Below, piece by piece: positions 14,440 through 20,448 of a stretch of 25,100 bases of DNA (positions within the stretch are counted from its first letter, which is position 1; each line of letters starts with the position of its first letter). Below the pieces are notes generated by a model, which saw only the letters and a list, made by a program, of their open reading frames with translations, was not told the DNA's origin and did no database searches. The position numbers were made by a program, and so were the translations under genes. This DNA is from an uncultured Leucobacter sp. (GTDB lineage: Bacteria; Actinomycetota; Actinomycetes; Actinomycetales; Microbacteriaceae): NCBI GenBank assembly GCA_945952575.1, contig CAMFIY010000003.1:1-25100 (forward strand), in the 5' to 3' direction.

Positions 14440-15050
14440 GCGCCGCCTCGCCCCTCGGCGCATACCGCCCGGGCACTGGCCCCCTGCACCGGCTCCGGCC
14501 AGGCGCCAAGCTGCTCGGCCTCTTCGCCTTCGCGCTCGCAGTGGTCTGGATCAGGGGGGTGCCCGCCACCGCGGTCGCGCTCGGGATCGCGGTGCTGCTG
14601 TCACTGATCGCCGGGCTGCGCGGTCGCGACCTCGTGCGCGTCGCCCGCGGCTTCGCCCTGGTGGGCGTCGCGCTCTTCGCCTTCCAGTGGTGGCAGCAGG
14701 GCTGGGAGCGCGGCTTCGAGGTGGTCGGCGACCTCTTCGCGCTCATCCTCGCGGCGAGCGCGGTCACGGCGAGCACCTCCGTCGAGGGCATGCTCGACAC
14801 GGTCGTCTGGGCGCTCGGCCCGTTCCGGCGCGTCGGGGTGAAGCCCGAGCGGGTGGCGCTCGCGTTCTCGCTCGCCATCACCGCGATCCCGAACATCCTC
14901 GGCATCGCGGGCGAGACCCGCGCCGCCGCGAAGGCGCGCGGACTCGAGCGGAACCCGCGCGCACTCGTCGTCCCGCTGGTCGTGCGCACGGTGGCGCACG
15001 CGCAGCTCACCGGCGACGCGCTGGCCGCCCGCGGCATCGGCGAGGATTAG
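14436..15050 (+). CDS. bioN: Biotin ECF transporter transmembrane component BioN (EcfT)
   Basis: A 204-residue EcfT-type membrane protein. It opens with GTGPLHRLRPGAKLLGL, typical of BioN/CbiQ, has about four to five membrane helices, and carries the two cytoplasmic coupling motifs with ARG cores (AAAKARG, about 163-169, and LAARG, about 196-200) that contact the ATPase. The start is a TTG at 14436 overlapping the bioM stop (TTGA); no better ATG or GTG keeps the conserved N-terminus. Short length is normal for BioN. It ends in TAG at 15050, facing the leftward DUF308 gene across a hairpin. Confidence 0.93.
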   Translation: MSAASPLGAYRPGTGPLHRLRPGAKLLGLFAFALAVVWIRGVPATAVALGIAVLLSLIAGLRGRDLVRVARGFALVGVALFAFQWWQQGWERGFEVVGDLFALILAASAVTASTSVEGMLDTVVWALGPFRRVGVKPERVALAFSLAITAIPNILGIAGETRAAAKARGLERNPRALVVPLVVRTVAHAQLTGDALAARGIGED

Positions 15051-15092
15051 GGCAGCCCGCTCAATCCTCGCCTGCTGCGCGCTCGAACGCGA

Positions 15093-15126
15093 CGAGCCGC
15101 CGCCACCCGAAGGCGGCGACGGCTCG
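15093..15126. terminator. Hairpin between convergent bioN and DUF308 genes
   Basis: CGAGCC-GCCGCC (15093-15104) pairs with GGCGGC-(GAC)-GGCTCG (15112-15126), giving 12 base pairs with a 3-base bulge and a 7-base loop. It lies between two converging genes and could end transcription from both sides. There is no T-run, which is usual for terminators in high-GC actinobacteria. Confidence 0.6.
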
Positions 15127-15161
15127 CGTGCGAAACGGCAGCGCCCGGGCGGGCGCCGGCG

Positions 15162-15731
15162 CTACTTGGCGCCGAATGCGCGGATGATCTGGAACACGCC
15201 CAGCACGATCATCGAGATGCCGATCAGCAGCCACAGGGTGACCGCGCTGACGAGCGGCGTGATGATGAGCACGAGGCCGGCGATCAGGCTGATGATCGCG
15301 TAGACCACGGTGAGCACCTTGTTGCCCGAGCCCTTGATGGTCGTGAACGCGACGATGGCCTCGAAGACCCACATGAAGCCGATCAGCACCGAGAGGAACA
15401 CCGCGAGGAACACGGCGGTGGCCGTCAGGTTCGAGAAGAGGATGACGCCGGCGATGACGTAGAGCAGGCCGAGCACGGCATGACCGGTGCGCGGCCAGCC
15501 CTTCATCGACTTCGAGAAGATCGCGGAGCCGAGGTAGACCGCGCCGCTGCCGACCATGTAGAGGGCGGTGGCGACGGCGAGGATCTGCATCATGATCGCG
15601 CCCGACTTGATCGGGTTGACCAGGATCAGGATGCCGATGACGAGAGCGATGAGGCCGCCCAGGCCGAGCATGGTGCGCACCGCGTCGAGCGCGCGCCGCT
15701 CCTCCTGGATCGCAGTGTTCTGTTCAGACAT
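15162..15731 (-). CDS. DUF308 / HdeD-like membrane protein
   Basis: A 189-residue membrane protein with six predicted helices arranged as repeated pairs, each pair carrying the DUF308 pattern of a short Gly-rich turn (GLGGLIALVIGILILVNP, LYMVGSGAVYLGSAI, GLLYVIAGVILF, ISLIAGLVLIITPL). HdeD-type proteins are linked to acid or stress resistance in Enterobacteria; in actinobacteria their job is mostly unknown. It is a single-gene unit with AGGGAGA nine bases before ATG 15731, a terminator hairpin on its 3' side and the terminator of the next operon on its 5' side. No functional tie to its neighbours can be seen. Confidence 0.85.
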   Translation of the reverse strand: MSEQNTAIQEERRALDAVRTMLGLGGLIALVIGILILVNPIKSGAIMMQILAVATALYMVGSGAVYLGSAIFSKSMKGWPRTGHAVLGLLYVIAGVILFSNLTATAVFLAVFLSVLIGFMWVFEAIVAFTTIKGSGNKVLTVVYAIISLIAGLVLIITPLVSAVTLWLLIGISMIVLGVFQIIRAFGAK

Positions 15732-15796
15732 GTGAGTATCTCCCTAGTTGCCCGCGCACCCGCTGTGCCGGCGCATACAGCCAGCATGCACCAGAT

Positions 15797-15825
15797 ACGG
15801 CGCGGGAGCCAGGCTCCCGCGCCGT
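15797..15825 (-). terminator. Strong terminator hairpin ending the PxpA-to-tautomerase operon
   Basis: A perfect 13-bp inverted repeat (arms 15797-15809 and 15813-15825; ACGGCGCGGGAGC against its complement) encloses a 3-base loop, CAG. It lies 11 bases past the TGA of the tautomerase gene in the direction of transcription. A tail of T is not present. Length and GC content make it one of the strongest hairpins in the window. Confidence 0.8.
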
Positions 15826-15836
15826 TCGGAGGCGGC

Positions 15837-16031
15837 TCAGCGCAGTTCGCCGTTGAAGGTCCACTGCGTCCGGGGCACGCCCTCGACGGTGACCCAGGTG
15901 TCCGGCCGCTTCCCGTCAGGGCCCGTGCAGTACTCCGCCACGAGCTCGTCGATCGCGACGGCGAGCCGCTCCGCGAGCCCGGGATCCTGCTGCAGCCGGT
16001 GCTCGAACATCTTCACCGTGACCAATGGCAT
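15837..16031 (-). CDS. 4-oxalocrotonate tautomerase-like small protein
   Basis: A 64-residue protein opening MPLVTVKMFEHRL. It matches the size and start of 4-oxalocrotonate tautomerase family members, in which Met is removed and Pro (residue 2 here) becomes the catalytic base. The middle helix ELVAEYCTG and the ending VTVEGVPRTQWTFNGEL, with strand-forming residues, also fit. The arginines of the classic family are only partly recognisable, so the reaction (keto-enol tautomerisation, dehalogenation or other) is open. It is the last gene of the operon, nine bases after the PxpC-like gene, with a near-perfect AGGAGGT site before ATG 16031. In this context it could interconvert lactam/lactim or keto/enol forms of a carboxylated intermediate; that is speculation. 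Confidence 0.7.
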   Translation of the reverse strand: MPLVTVKMFEHRLQQDPGLAERLAVAIDELVAEYCTGPDGKRPDTWVTVEGVPRTQWTFNGELR

Positions 16032-16040
16032 GTCTACCTC

Positions 16041-17006
16041 CTACGACCAGACCCGCTCGAACTGCGCGTTCCGCTCGGCGCGAGCGGCGAGCGCCTCCTC
16101 CATCGTGACCGGCACGAAGCGGACCTTCACTCCCGGCGCCATGCGGGCGAAGAGATCCATGTCGGCGCTGATCACCGTGCAGGCCTGGGCGTAGCCGCCG
16201 CCGGAGACGGCGTCGCAGTGCAGGACGATCGGCTGCGTGCCGCCGGGGATCTGGATCGACCCGACCGGATAGCCCGCGTCGGTGATGTTCGACGGATCCT
16301 GTCCGGCCCCGAAGGGCTGCGGCTCGTCCTTCCACGGAGCGCCCGGCCCGTCGAAGCGGAGGCCCATGCGATCCGCGACCGGCGTGAGGGTCCACTCCTC
16401 CTCGGTGAGGTTCTTGAGCCCCTCCTCGGTGAGCTTGTGGTCGTAGAGGCCGAGCATGATCCGCACCGAGACCTCGCGCGGGTACTCGGGCAGCCACGCC
16501 TCGGGCACGCTCTCGAGCCGGGGCAGCGTCTCGGGCAGGGGGACGCCGACGGGGATCGAGTCGCCGGGCTGCAGGGCGCGCCCCTCCACGCCGCCGATGC
16601 GGCCGATCGGGTAGGGGGACCGCGAGCCGAGCGCCTCGGGCACGTCGATGCCGCCGGCGATCGCGATGAAGAACTTGGTTCCGCCCTGGATCACGCCGAA
16701 CGACAGCTCGTCGCCGGCCGCGAGCGCGACCCGCGCGTTCTGCGGCACGGCCTCGCCGTTCACGAGCACCTGCACCGGCGCACCGGTCACGGCGACCACC
16801 GCGTCGGCGTCGGTCGTGAGCTTCGGCCCGAGGTAGGTGCACTCGAGCACCGCATCATCGGGCGAGTTGCCGACGAGCCGATTCGCGAGCGTGGCGGCGT
16901 ACTGATCCATGGATCCGCCCTGAGGGATCCCGTAGCGGTAGTAGCCGAAGCGGCCGCGATCCTGAACGGTGGTCGCGAGCCCCGGGGTGATGACGTCAAG
17001 CGACAT
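16041..17006 (-). CDS. pxpC: PxpC/KipA-like biotin-dependent carboxyltransferase-family subunit
   Basis: A 321-residue protein of the 5-oxoprolinase subunit C (KipA, AHS2, urea-carboxylase CT C-half) family. It opens MSLDVITPGLATTVQDRG and continues with the hallmark GRFGYYRYGIPQGGSMDQ. Further family segments are ANRLVGNSPDDAVLECT, GGIDVPEALGSRSPYPIG, the typical GLYDH, and IPGGTQPIVLHCDAVSGGGYAQ near the C-terminus. It acts with the PxpB-like subunit, whose gene it overlaps by 11 bases. GGAGG lies eight bases before ATG 17006. In PxpABC this family helps open 5-oxoproline with ATP; in urea carboxylase the homologous half moves CO2 from biotin to urea. The adjacent carrier and carboxylase genes make the second chemistry plausible here. 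Confidence 0.9.
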   Translation of the reverse strand: MSLDVITPGLATTVQDRGRFGYYRYGIPQGGSMDQYAATLANRLVGNSPDDAVLECTYLGPKLTTDADAVVAVTGAPVQVLVNGEAVPQNARVALAAGDELSFGVIQGGTKFFIAIAGGIDVPEALGSRSPYPIGRIGGVEGRALQPGDSIPVGVPLPETLPRLESVPEAWLPEYPREVSVRIMLGLYDHKLTEEGLKNLTEEEWTLTPVADRMGLRFDGPGAPWKDEPQPFGAGQDPSNITDAGYPVGSIQIPGGTQPIVLHCDAVSGGGYAQACTVISADMDLFARMAPGVKVRFVPVTMEEALAARAERNAQFERVWS

Positions 17007-17889
17007 TGAGGGCCTCCAGAAGTGTGTGGTTGTAGCCGTCGGGGTCGGCGAGCGCCTCCGCGAGCGAGAAGGTGACCGGAGCCTGCCGGTAGCGGAAGGT
17101 GCCCGCTTCGACCTGCGCCTCGATCTCGCGGTACTCGGCCTCGTCGACCGGGCGGTACTTCACGATGTCCCCGGTGCGGAAGAGGACCGAGAAATCGGCG
17201 AAGTCGGCGAGCTTCTGCTCGGGATCGTAGATCGGGGTGGGGGTGATCCCGAGCATCTGGTAGCCGCCGGCGCCGCGCACCGAGTAGTGCGCGGTGAAAC
17301 AGCCGCCGATGCCGATCGTGAGCGGGGGCGTGTCGGTGCGCGGGCTGAGGTACTTCGGCACCTCGAGCTGACGTTCGCGCGGCGTGAGCTGGTAGAGGAA
17401 CGGCAGCCCGGCCACGAAGCCGACCATCGAGACGAGCCACGGCGTCTCGTGATGGCGGCGGACGAACTCGGCCGCGTCGGCGAGCCCGTTCACGCGCGCG
17501 CTGTAGTCGAGGTCGGATCCGCTCGGCTCCTGGTGGTAGCCCTCGCGGAACCGGGTCATCGTCTCGTTCGTGTACGGGTCGTCGTACCAGACGGGCATCT
17601 CGATGATGCGGGTCTCGAGCACGCCCTCGGTGGTCCTGCGCACCTCGGCCTCGAGCTCGCGGACGGTCGCCTCGAGCTCGGTGTGGGCGAGCCGGTCGGG
17701 ATCGAAGCGGATCAGCAGCGAGGCGTTGGCCGGGCAGATGTCGATGATCCCGGGCAGCCCGCGATCCTCGAGACCGGCTGCGATCGAGTTCGAGACGAAG
17801 TTCGCCTCGAGGGACATGTCCGGGGCGATCTCGATGACGAGGAACTCGTCACCGCCCCAGCTGTAGCGGGCGTGCTCTGGCAGGCTCAT
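16996..17889 (-). CDS. pxpB: PxpB/KipI-like carboxyltransferase-family subunit, long urea-carboxylase-like form
   Basis: A 297-residue member of the 5-oxoprolinase subunit B / KipI / AHS1 family, longer than the usual 220-240. Beyond the core (GGDEFLVIEIAP, PGIIDICPANASLLIRFDPD, MVGFVAGLPFL, GIGGCFTAHYSVRGAGGYQMLG) it has an insert around residues 110-145 including SARVNGLADAAEFV. It also has a tail after FRTGDIVKYRPVDEAEY with EIEAQVEAGTFRYR. Both resemble the CT domain of urea carboxylase rather than short PxpB. The conserved PRTDTPPLTIGIGG stretch lies mid-protein. ATG 17889 overlaps the biotin carboxylase stop (ATGA). I infer a genuine carboxyltransferase half rather than a simple 5-oxoprolinase or KipI kinase inhibitor. 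Confidence 0.88.
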   Translation of the reverse strand: MSLPEHARYSWGGDEFLVIEIAPDMSLEANFVSNSIAAGLEDRGLPGIIDICPANASLLIRFDPDRLAHTELEATVRELEAEVRRTTEGVLETRIIEMPVWYDDPYTNETMTRFREGYHQEPSGSDLDYSARVNGLADAAEFVRRHHETPWLVSMVGFVAGLPFLYQLTPRERQLEVPKYLSPRTDTPPLTIGIGGCFTAHYSVRGAGGYQMLGITPTPIYDPEQKLADFADFSVLFRTGDIVKYRPVDEAEYREIEAQVEAGTFRYRQAPVTFSLAEALADPDGYNHTLLEALNVA

Positions 17890-19241
17890 GCGGATTCTCC
17901 CAACAGGCCGGGGACCGACTCGATGTAGGTCGTGTAGTGGGTGGCGTCACGGAAGTGGTCGAGGGCGACCAGCCGCTTCATCAGCGGGACGGTCGTCTTG
18001 ATGCCCGTGATCTCGGTCTCCGCCAGCGCGCGGGAAGCTCGGGCGAGTGCGCGATCCCGGTCGGTGTCCCACACGATCAGCTTGCCGAGCAGCGAGTCGT
18101 AGAAGGGCACGACCACCTGGCCGGCCGAGAAGCCGAAGTCGGCGCGGACGCCGGGTCCGCCGGAGAGGTCGAGCGTCTCGATGCGGCCGGGGCTCGGCAT
18201 GAAGTTGTTGTCGGGATCCTCGGCGTTGATGCGGAACTCGAAGGCGTGGCCCTCGAACTCGATGTCGGCCTGCGTGTAGCCGAGCTTCTCCCCCGCAGCG
18301 ATGCGGAGCTGCTCGCGCACGAGGTCGACGCCGGCGATGAGCTCGCTGATCGGGTGCTCGACCTGGAGGCGCGTGTTCATCTCGATGAACGCGATCTCCT
18401 CGCGCTCGGGATCGTAGAGGAACTCGATCGTGCCGGCCCCGACGTACCGGGCCTGGCGGGCGAGCTCCACGGAGGTCTCCCGCATCTGCTGCCGCAGCGC
18501 CTCGGGCAGTCCGGGGGCCGGCGCCTCCTCGATGACCTTCTGCTGGCGCCGCTGCATCGAGCAGTCGCGGTCGCCGAAGTGCACCCAGGTCTCGCCGTCG
18601 CCGAAGATCTGCACCTCGACGTGGCGGGCGTGGTTGACGAAGCGCTCGAAGTAGACCTCATCCGACTTGAAGGCGGCGAGGGCCTCGGCCTGGGCCACTT
18701 CGACGGTGCTGCGCACCTCCGCGCGCGAATCGATCCGGCGGATGCCGCGGCCGCCGCCGCCGGCGGAGGCCTTGACGAGCAGCGGGTAGCCGATCCCGTC
18801 GGCGATGCTCTCGATGTCCTGGCTCGTGTCCAGCACGCCATCGGTGCCGGCGAGCACCGGGACGCCTGCGTCGATGGCCGCCTGGCGCGCCCGGGACTTG
18901 TCGCCCATCAGGTCGATGGATGCGGGATCGGGGCCGACCCAGACGATGCCGGCGTCCTGCACCTTGCGCGCGAACTCCGCGTTCTCCGAGAGGAAGCCGT
19001 AGCCGGGGTGGATGGCGTCCGCACCGGTCTGCCTGGCCGCGTCCAGGATGGCGTCGTGGTTGAGATAGCTCAGCCCCGCGGGGGCCGGGCCGACAACCAC
19101 CGTCTCGTCGGCGAGACGCTCGACGTTCGATCCTCGGTCCGCCTCGCTCACCACCGCGACGGTGGCGATCCCGAGCTCCTTGGCGGAGCGGATGATCCGG
19201 ACGGCGATCTCACCCCGGTTGGCGACCAACAGCTTCTTCAT
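17886..19241 (-). CDS. accC: Biotin carboxylase subunit (AccC-like)
   Basis: A 451-residue stand-alone biotin carboxylase, the normal length for AccC. The N-domain opens MKKLLVANRGEIAVRIIRSA with HPGYGFLSENAEFA. The ATP-grasp Gly-loop GGGGRGIRRI is at 161-170, and HFGDRDCSMQRRQQKVIEEAP spans 221-241 with Cys227 and Lys235. MNTRLQVEHPISE begins at 288, with Arg291 and Glu295 matching the catalytic residues of E. coli AccC. It carboxylates biotin on the carrier encoded just upstream, using ATP and bicarbonate. AAGGAG lies before ATG 19241. All catalytic residues I can place are present. The operon supplies no acyl-CoA carboxyltransferase, so the CO2 acceptor is most likely handled by the PxpB/PxpC-like pair. 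Confidence 0.95.
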   Translation of the reverse strand: MKKLLVANRGEIAVRIIRSAKELGIATVAVVSEADRGSNVERLADETVVVGPAPAGLSYLNHDAILDAARQTGADAIHPGYGFLSENAEFARKVQDAGIVWVGPDPASIDLMGDKSRARQAAIDAGVPVLAGTDGVLDTSQDIESIADGIGYPLLVKASAGGGGRGIRRIDSRAEVRSTVEVAQAEALAAFKSDEVYFERFVNHARHVEVQIFGDGETWVHFGDRDCSMQRRQQKVIEEAPAPGLPEALRQQMRETSVELARQARYVGAGTIEFLYDPEREEIAFIEMNTRLQVEHPISELIAGVDLVREQLRIAAGEKLGYTQADIEFEGHAFEFRINAEDPDNNFMPSPGRIETLDLSGGPGVRADFGFSAGQVVVPFYDSLLGKLIVWDTDRDRALARASRALAETEITGIKTTVPLMKRLVALDHFRDATHYTTYIESVPGLLGESA

Positions 19242-19260
19242 TTTGCGCTCCTTCTATCCC

Positions 19261-19314
19261 GGCGCGGTGCGGCTCCGCAGCGCGCCTCACTTCGGAGGCC
19301 CCGATTCCGGGCCT
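19261..19314 (-). promoter_or_regulatory. Two hairpins between the carrier-protein and biotin carboxylase genes
   Basis: The 71-base gap 19242-19312 holds an imperfect hairpin at 19261-19286 (GGCGCG and TGCG arms with one mismatch, loop GCTC) and a 6-bp hairpin AGGCCC/GGGCCT at 19296-19314 that overlaps the carrier stop codon. They may lower transcription or protect the short carrier message, so that more carrier than carboxylase is made. Structure seen, role inferred. Confidence 0.4.
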
Positions 19315-19549
19315 AGTCGAGAGTCGCGATGACGTCTCCGGGGCCGACCATGCCGAAGTCGTCGACGTTGAACGCCGTCAGGACGCCGTCGGCGTCTGAG
19401 CGCACCTCGGTGAACTGCTTCATGATCTCGATGACGCCGATGGTCTGGCCGACCTCGACCGTGTCGCCGATCTCGACGAAGGGGGGCTTGTCCGGCGCGG
19501 GGCGGCGGTAGAAGATTCCGGGGATCGGCGCGATGATCTGAGCGCTCAT
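19313..19549 (-). CDS. Stand-alone biotin carboxyl carrier protein (biotinyl domain)
   Basis: A 78-residue protein made of one biotinyl/lipoyl domain, without the Pro/Ala-rich linker and N-terminal part of AccB. The biotinylation site is EIMKQF with Lys44, in place of the common EAMKM. The rest of the fold is clear: IAPIPGIFYRR, then PDKPPFVEIGDTVEVGQTIG, then the site hairpin, then VRSDADGVLTAFNVDDFGMVGPGD... to the end. It would carry carboxybiotin from biotin carboxylase to the PxpB/PxpC-like carboxyltransferase. ATG 19549 lacks a clear Shine-Dalgarno site, unusual for this operon; coupling to the upstream gene, 73 bases away, is not obvious. Separate tiny carriers are typical of Pxp-linked carboxylase clusters. 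Confidence 0.92.
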   Translation of the reverse strand: MSAQIIAPIPGIFYRRPAPDKPPFVEIGDTVEVGQTIGVIEIMKQFTEVRSDADGVLTAFNVDDFGMVGPGDVIATLD

Positions 19550-19602
19550 AGTGGGGGTATTCGCTTTCTGTCGGTGTCTGTGGCTTGATGCGGTGAACGG
19601 GT

Positions 19603-19622
19603 GTCTCTGGAGCCCGGGAGAC
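19603..19622 (-). promoter_or_regulatory. Small hairpin directly after pxpA
   Basis: GTCTC (19603-19607) pairs with GAGAC (19618-19622), immediately past the pxpA stop codon. The stem is only 5-6 bp, so it may be a weak attenuator or chance. The rest of the 73-base gap to the carrier gene shows nothing clear. Confidence 0.25.
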
Positions 19623-20357
19623 CTAGGCGGCGAGCGCGTCGCGGACCGCCGTGGCGACCTCGACGGCGTTCGGGGTGTCGGAGTGGACGCAGATGCTGTC
19701 GAAGCTCATCGGGATCTCGGTGCCGTCGTCGGCGAGGATCGCCCCGGTCTCGATCGCCCGGCGGGTCCGTGCCGCGGCGGCAGCGGGATCGGTCGCGTGC
19801 GGCTGGCGCAGGATGATCAGGCCGCCCTGAGCGTTGTAGTCGAGATCGACGTAGAGCTCGCCGATGAACTCGACACCTTCTCGCTCGGCGACCGTCTGGT
19901 GGTTCGTGCCGGCGATCCCGAACACGGGCACGCCGTAGTCGCGCGCGACCTTCACGGCCCCGAGCATCAGCTCCTCGTCGCGGGCGAGCATGCCGTAGAG
20001 GGAGCCGTGGGGCTTGATGTGGTTGAGGGGCAGGTCGTACTTCCTGAGGAAGCCGCTGAGCGCGCCGACCTGGTAGCGGATGATGCCCTCGACCTCTTCG
20101 GCGGTGAGCTTCATCTCGCGGCGTCCGAAGCCGACGAGGTCGGGAAGTCCGGGATGGGCGCCGACGCGCACGCCGTGCTCTTTGGCGTTGCGGACCGTCT
20201 CTTCCATGGCGGCCGGATCGCCCGAGTGGAATCCGCAGGCGACGTTGGCGACGTCGATGATCGACATGAGCGCGAGGTCGTTGCCGAAGGTGTGGAGGCC
20301 GAAGGCCTCACCCATGTCGGAGTTGACGGTGACTGATTCACTGCGTTGTGCTTCCAT
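19623..20357 (-). CDS. pxpA: PxpA / LamB-YcsF family 5-oxoprolinase subunit A
   Basis: A 244-residue member of the LamB/YcsF family. After a short leader comes VNSDMGEAFG (usually LNCDMGEGFG), then SIIDVANVACGFHSGDPAAM, VRVGAHPGLPD, HIKPHGSLYGML and a C-terminal SICVHSDTPNA. These His/Asp-bearing segments are the presumed active site. In PxpABC, subunit A takes part in ATP-dependent opening of 5-oxoproline to glutamate. Here it heads an operon with a biotin carrier, biotin carboxylase and long PxpB/PxpC-like subunits, so it may hydrolyse a carboxylated or phosphorylated cyclic amide. ATG 20357 has only a weak ribosome site. The Cys of the usual 'NCD' is Ser (NSD) here. It is divergent from the PucR gene. 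Confidence 0.92.
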   Translation of the reverse strand: MEAQRSESVTVNSDMGEAFGLHTFGNDLALMSIIDVANVACGFHSGDPAAMEETVRNAKEHGVRVGAHPGLPDLVGFGRREMKLTAEEVEGIIRYQVGALSGFLRKYDLPLNHIKPHGSLYGMLARDEELMLGAVKVARDYGVPVFGIAGTNHQTVAEREGVEFIGELYVDLDYNAQGGLIILRQPHATDPAAAAARTRRAIETGAILADDGTEIPMSFDSICVHSDTPNAVEVATAVRDALAA

Positions 20358-20361
20358 AGCT

Positions 20362-20415
20362 CGAAACTACGCTCACTCGATTCAGGGCGTTATTATGCAA
20401 CTGCAAGAAGTTTCG
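20362..20415. promoter_or_regulatory. Divergent control region between pxpA and the PucR gene
   Basis: The 91-base gap is AT-rich for this window. CGAAACT (20362-20368) and AGTTTCG (20409-20415) form a 7-bp inverted repeat 40 bases apart. Between them ATGCAACTGCAAG holds a TGCAA direct repeat. A leftward -10-like CATAAT (complement of 20392-20397) and a rightward TATTAT (20391-20396) overlap. It is a plausible PucR binding site controlling both genes. The repeats are seen; the function is inferred. Confidence 0.4.
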
Positions 20416-20448
20416 CCATTGTTTGAGGCAGATGCGAAAAGAGGCACC

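Noticed and set aside
15797..15825. Perfect 13-bp inverted repeat as the end of a mobile element
   Set aside because: There is no partner copy, no transposase and no target duplication. Its place just after an operon end fits a terminator.
20362..20415. TGCAA repeat near pxpA as another copy of the IclR-type operator
   Set aside because: It shares only TGCAA with the 6844-6873 elements and lacks the TGCATTGCAA core.
20395..20448. Upstream ATG of the PucR regulator
   Set aside because: The PucR domain begins at MRVTDLL (20449), which has a ribosome site. The upstream part lies in the divergent control region.
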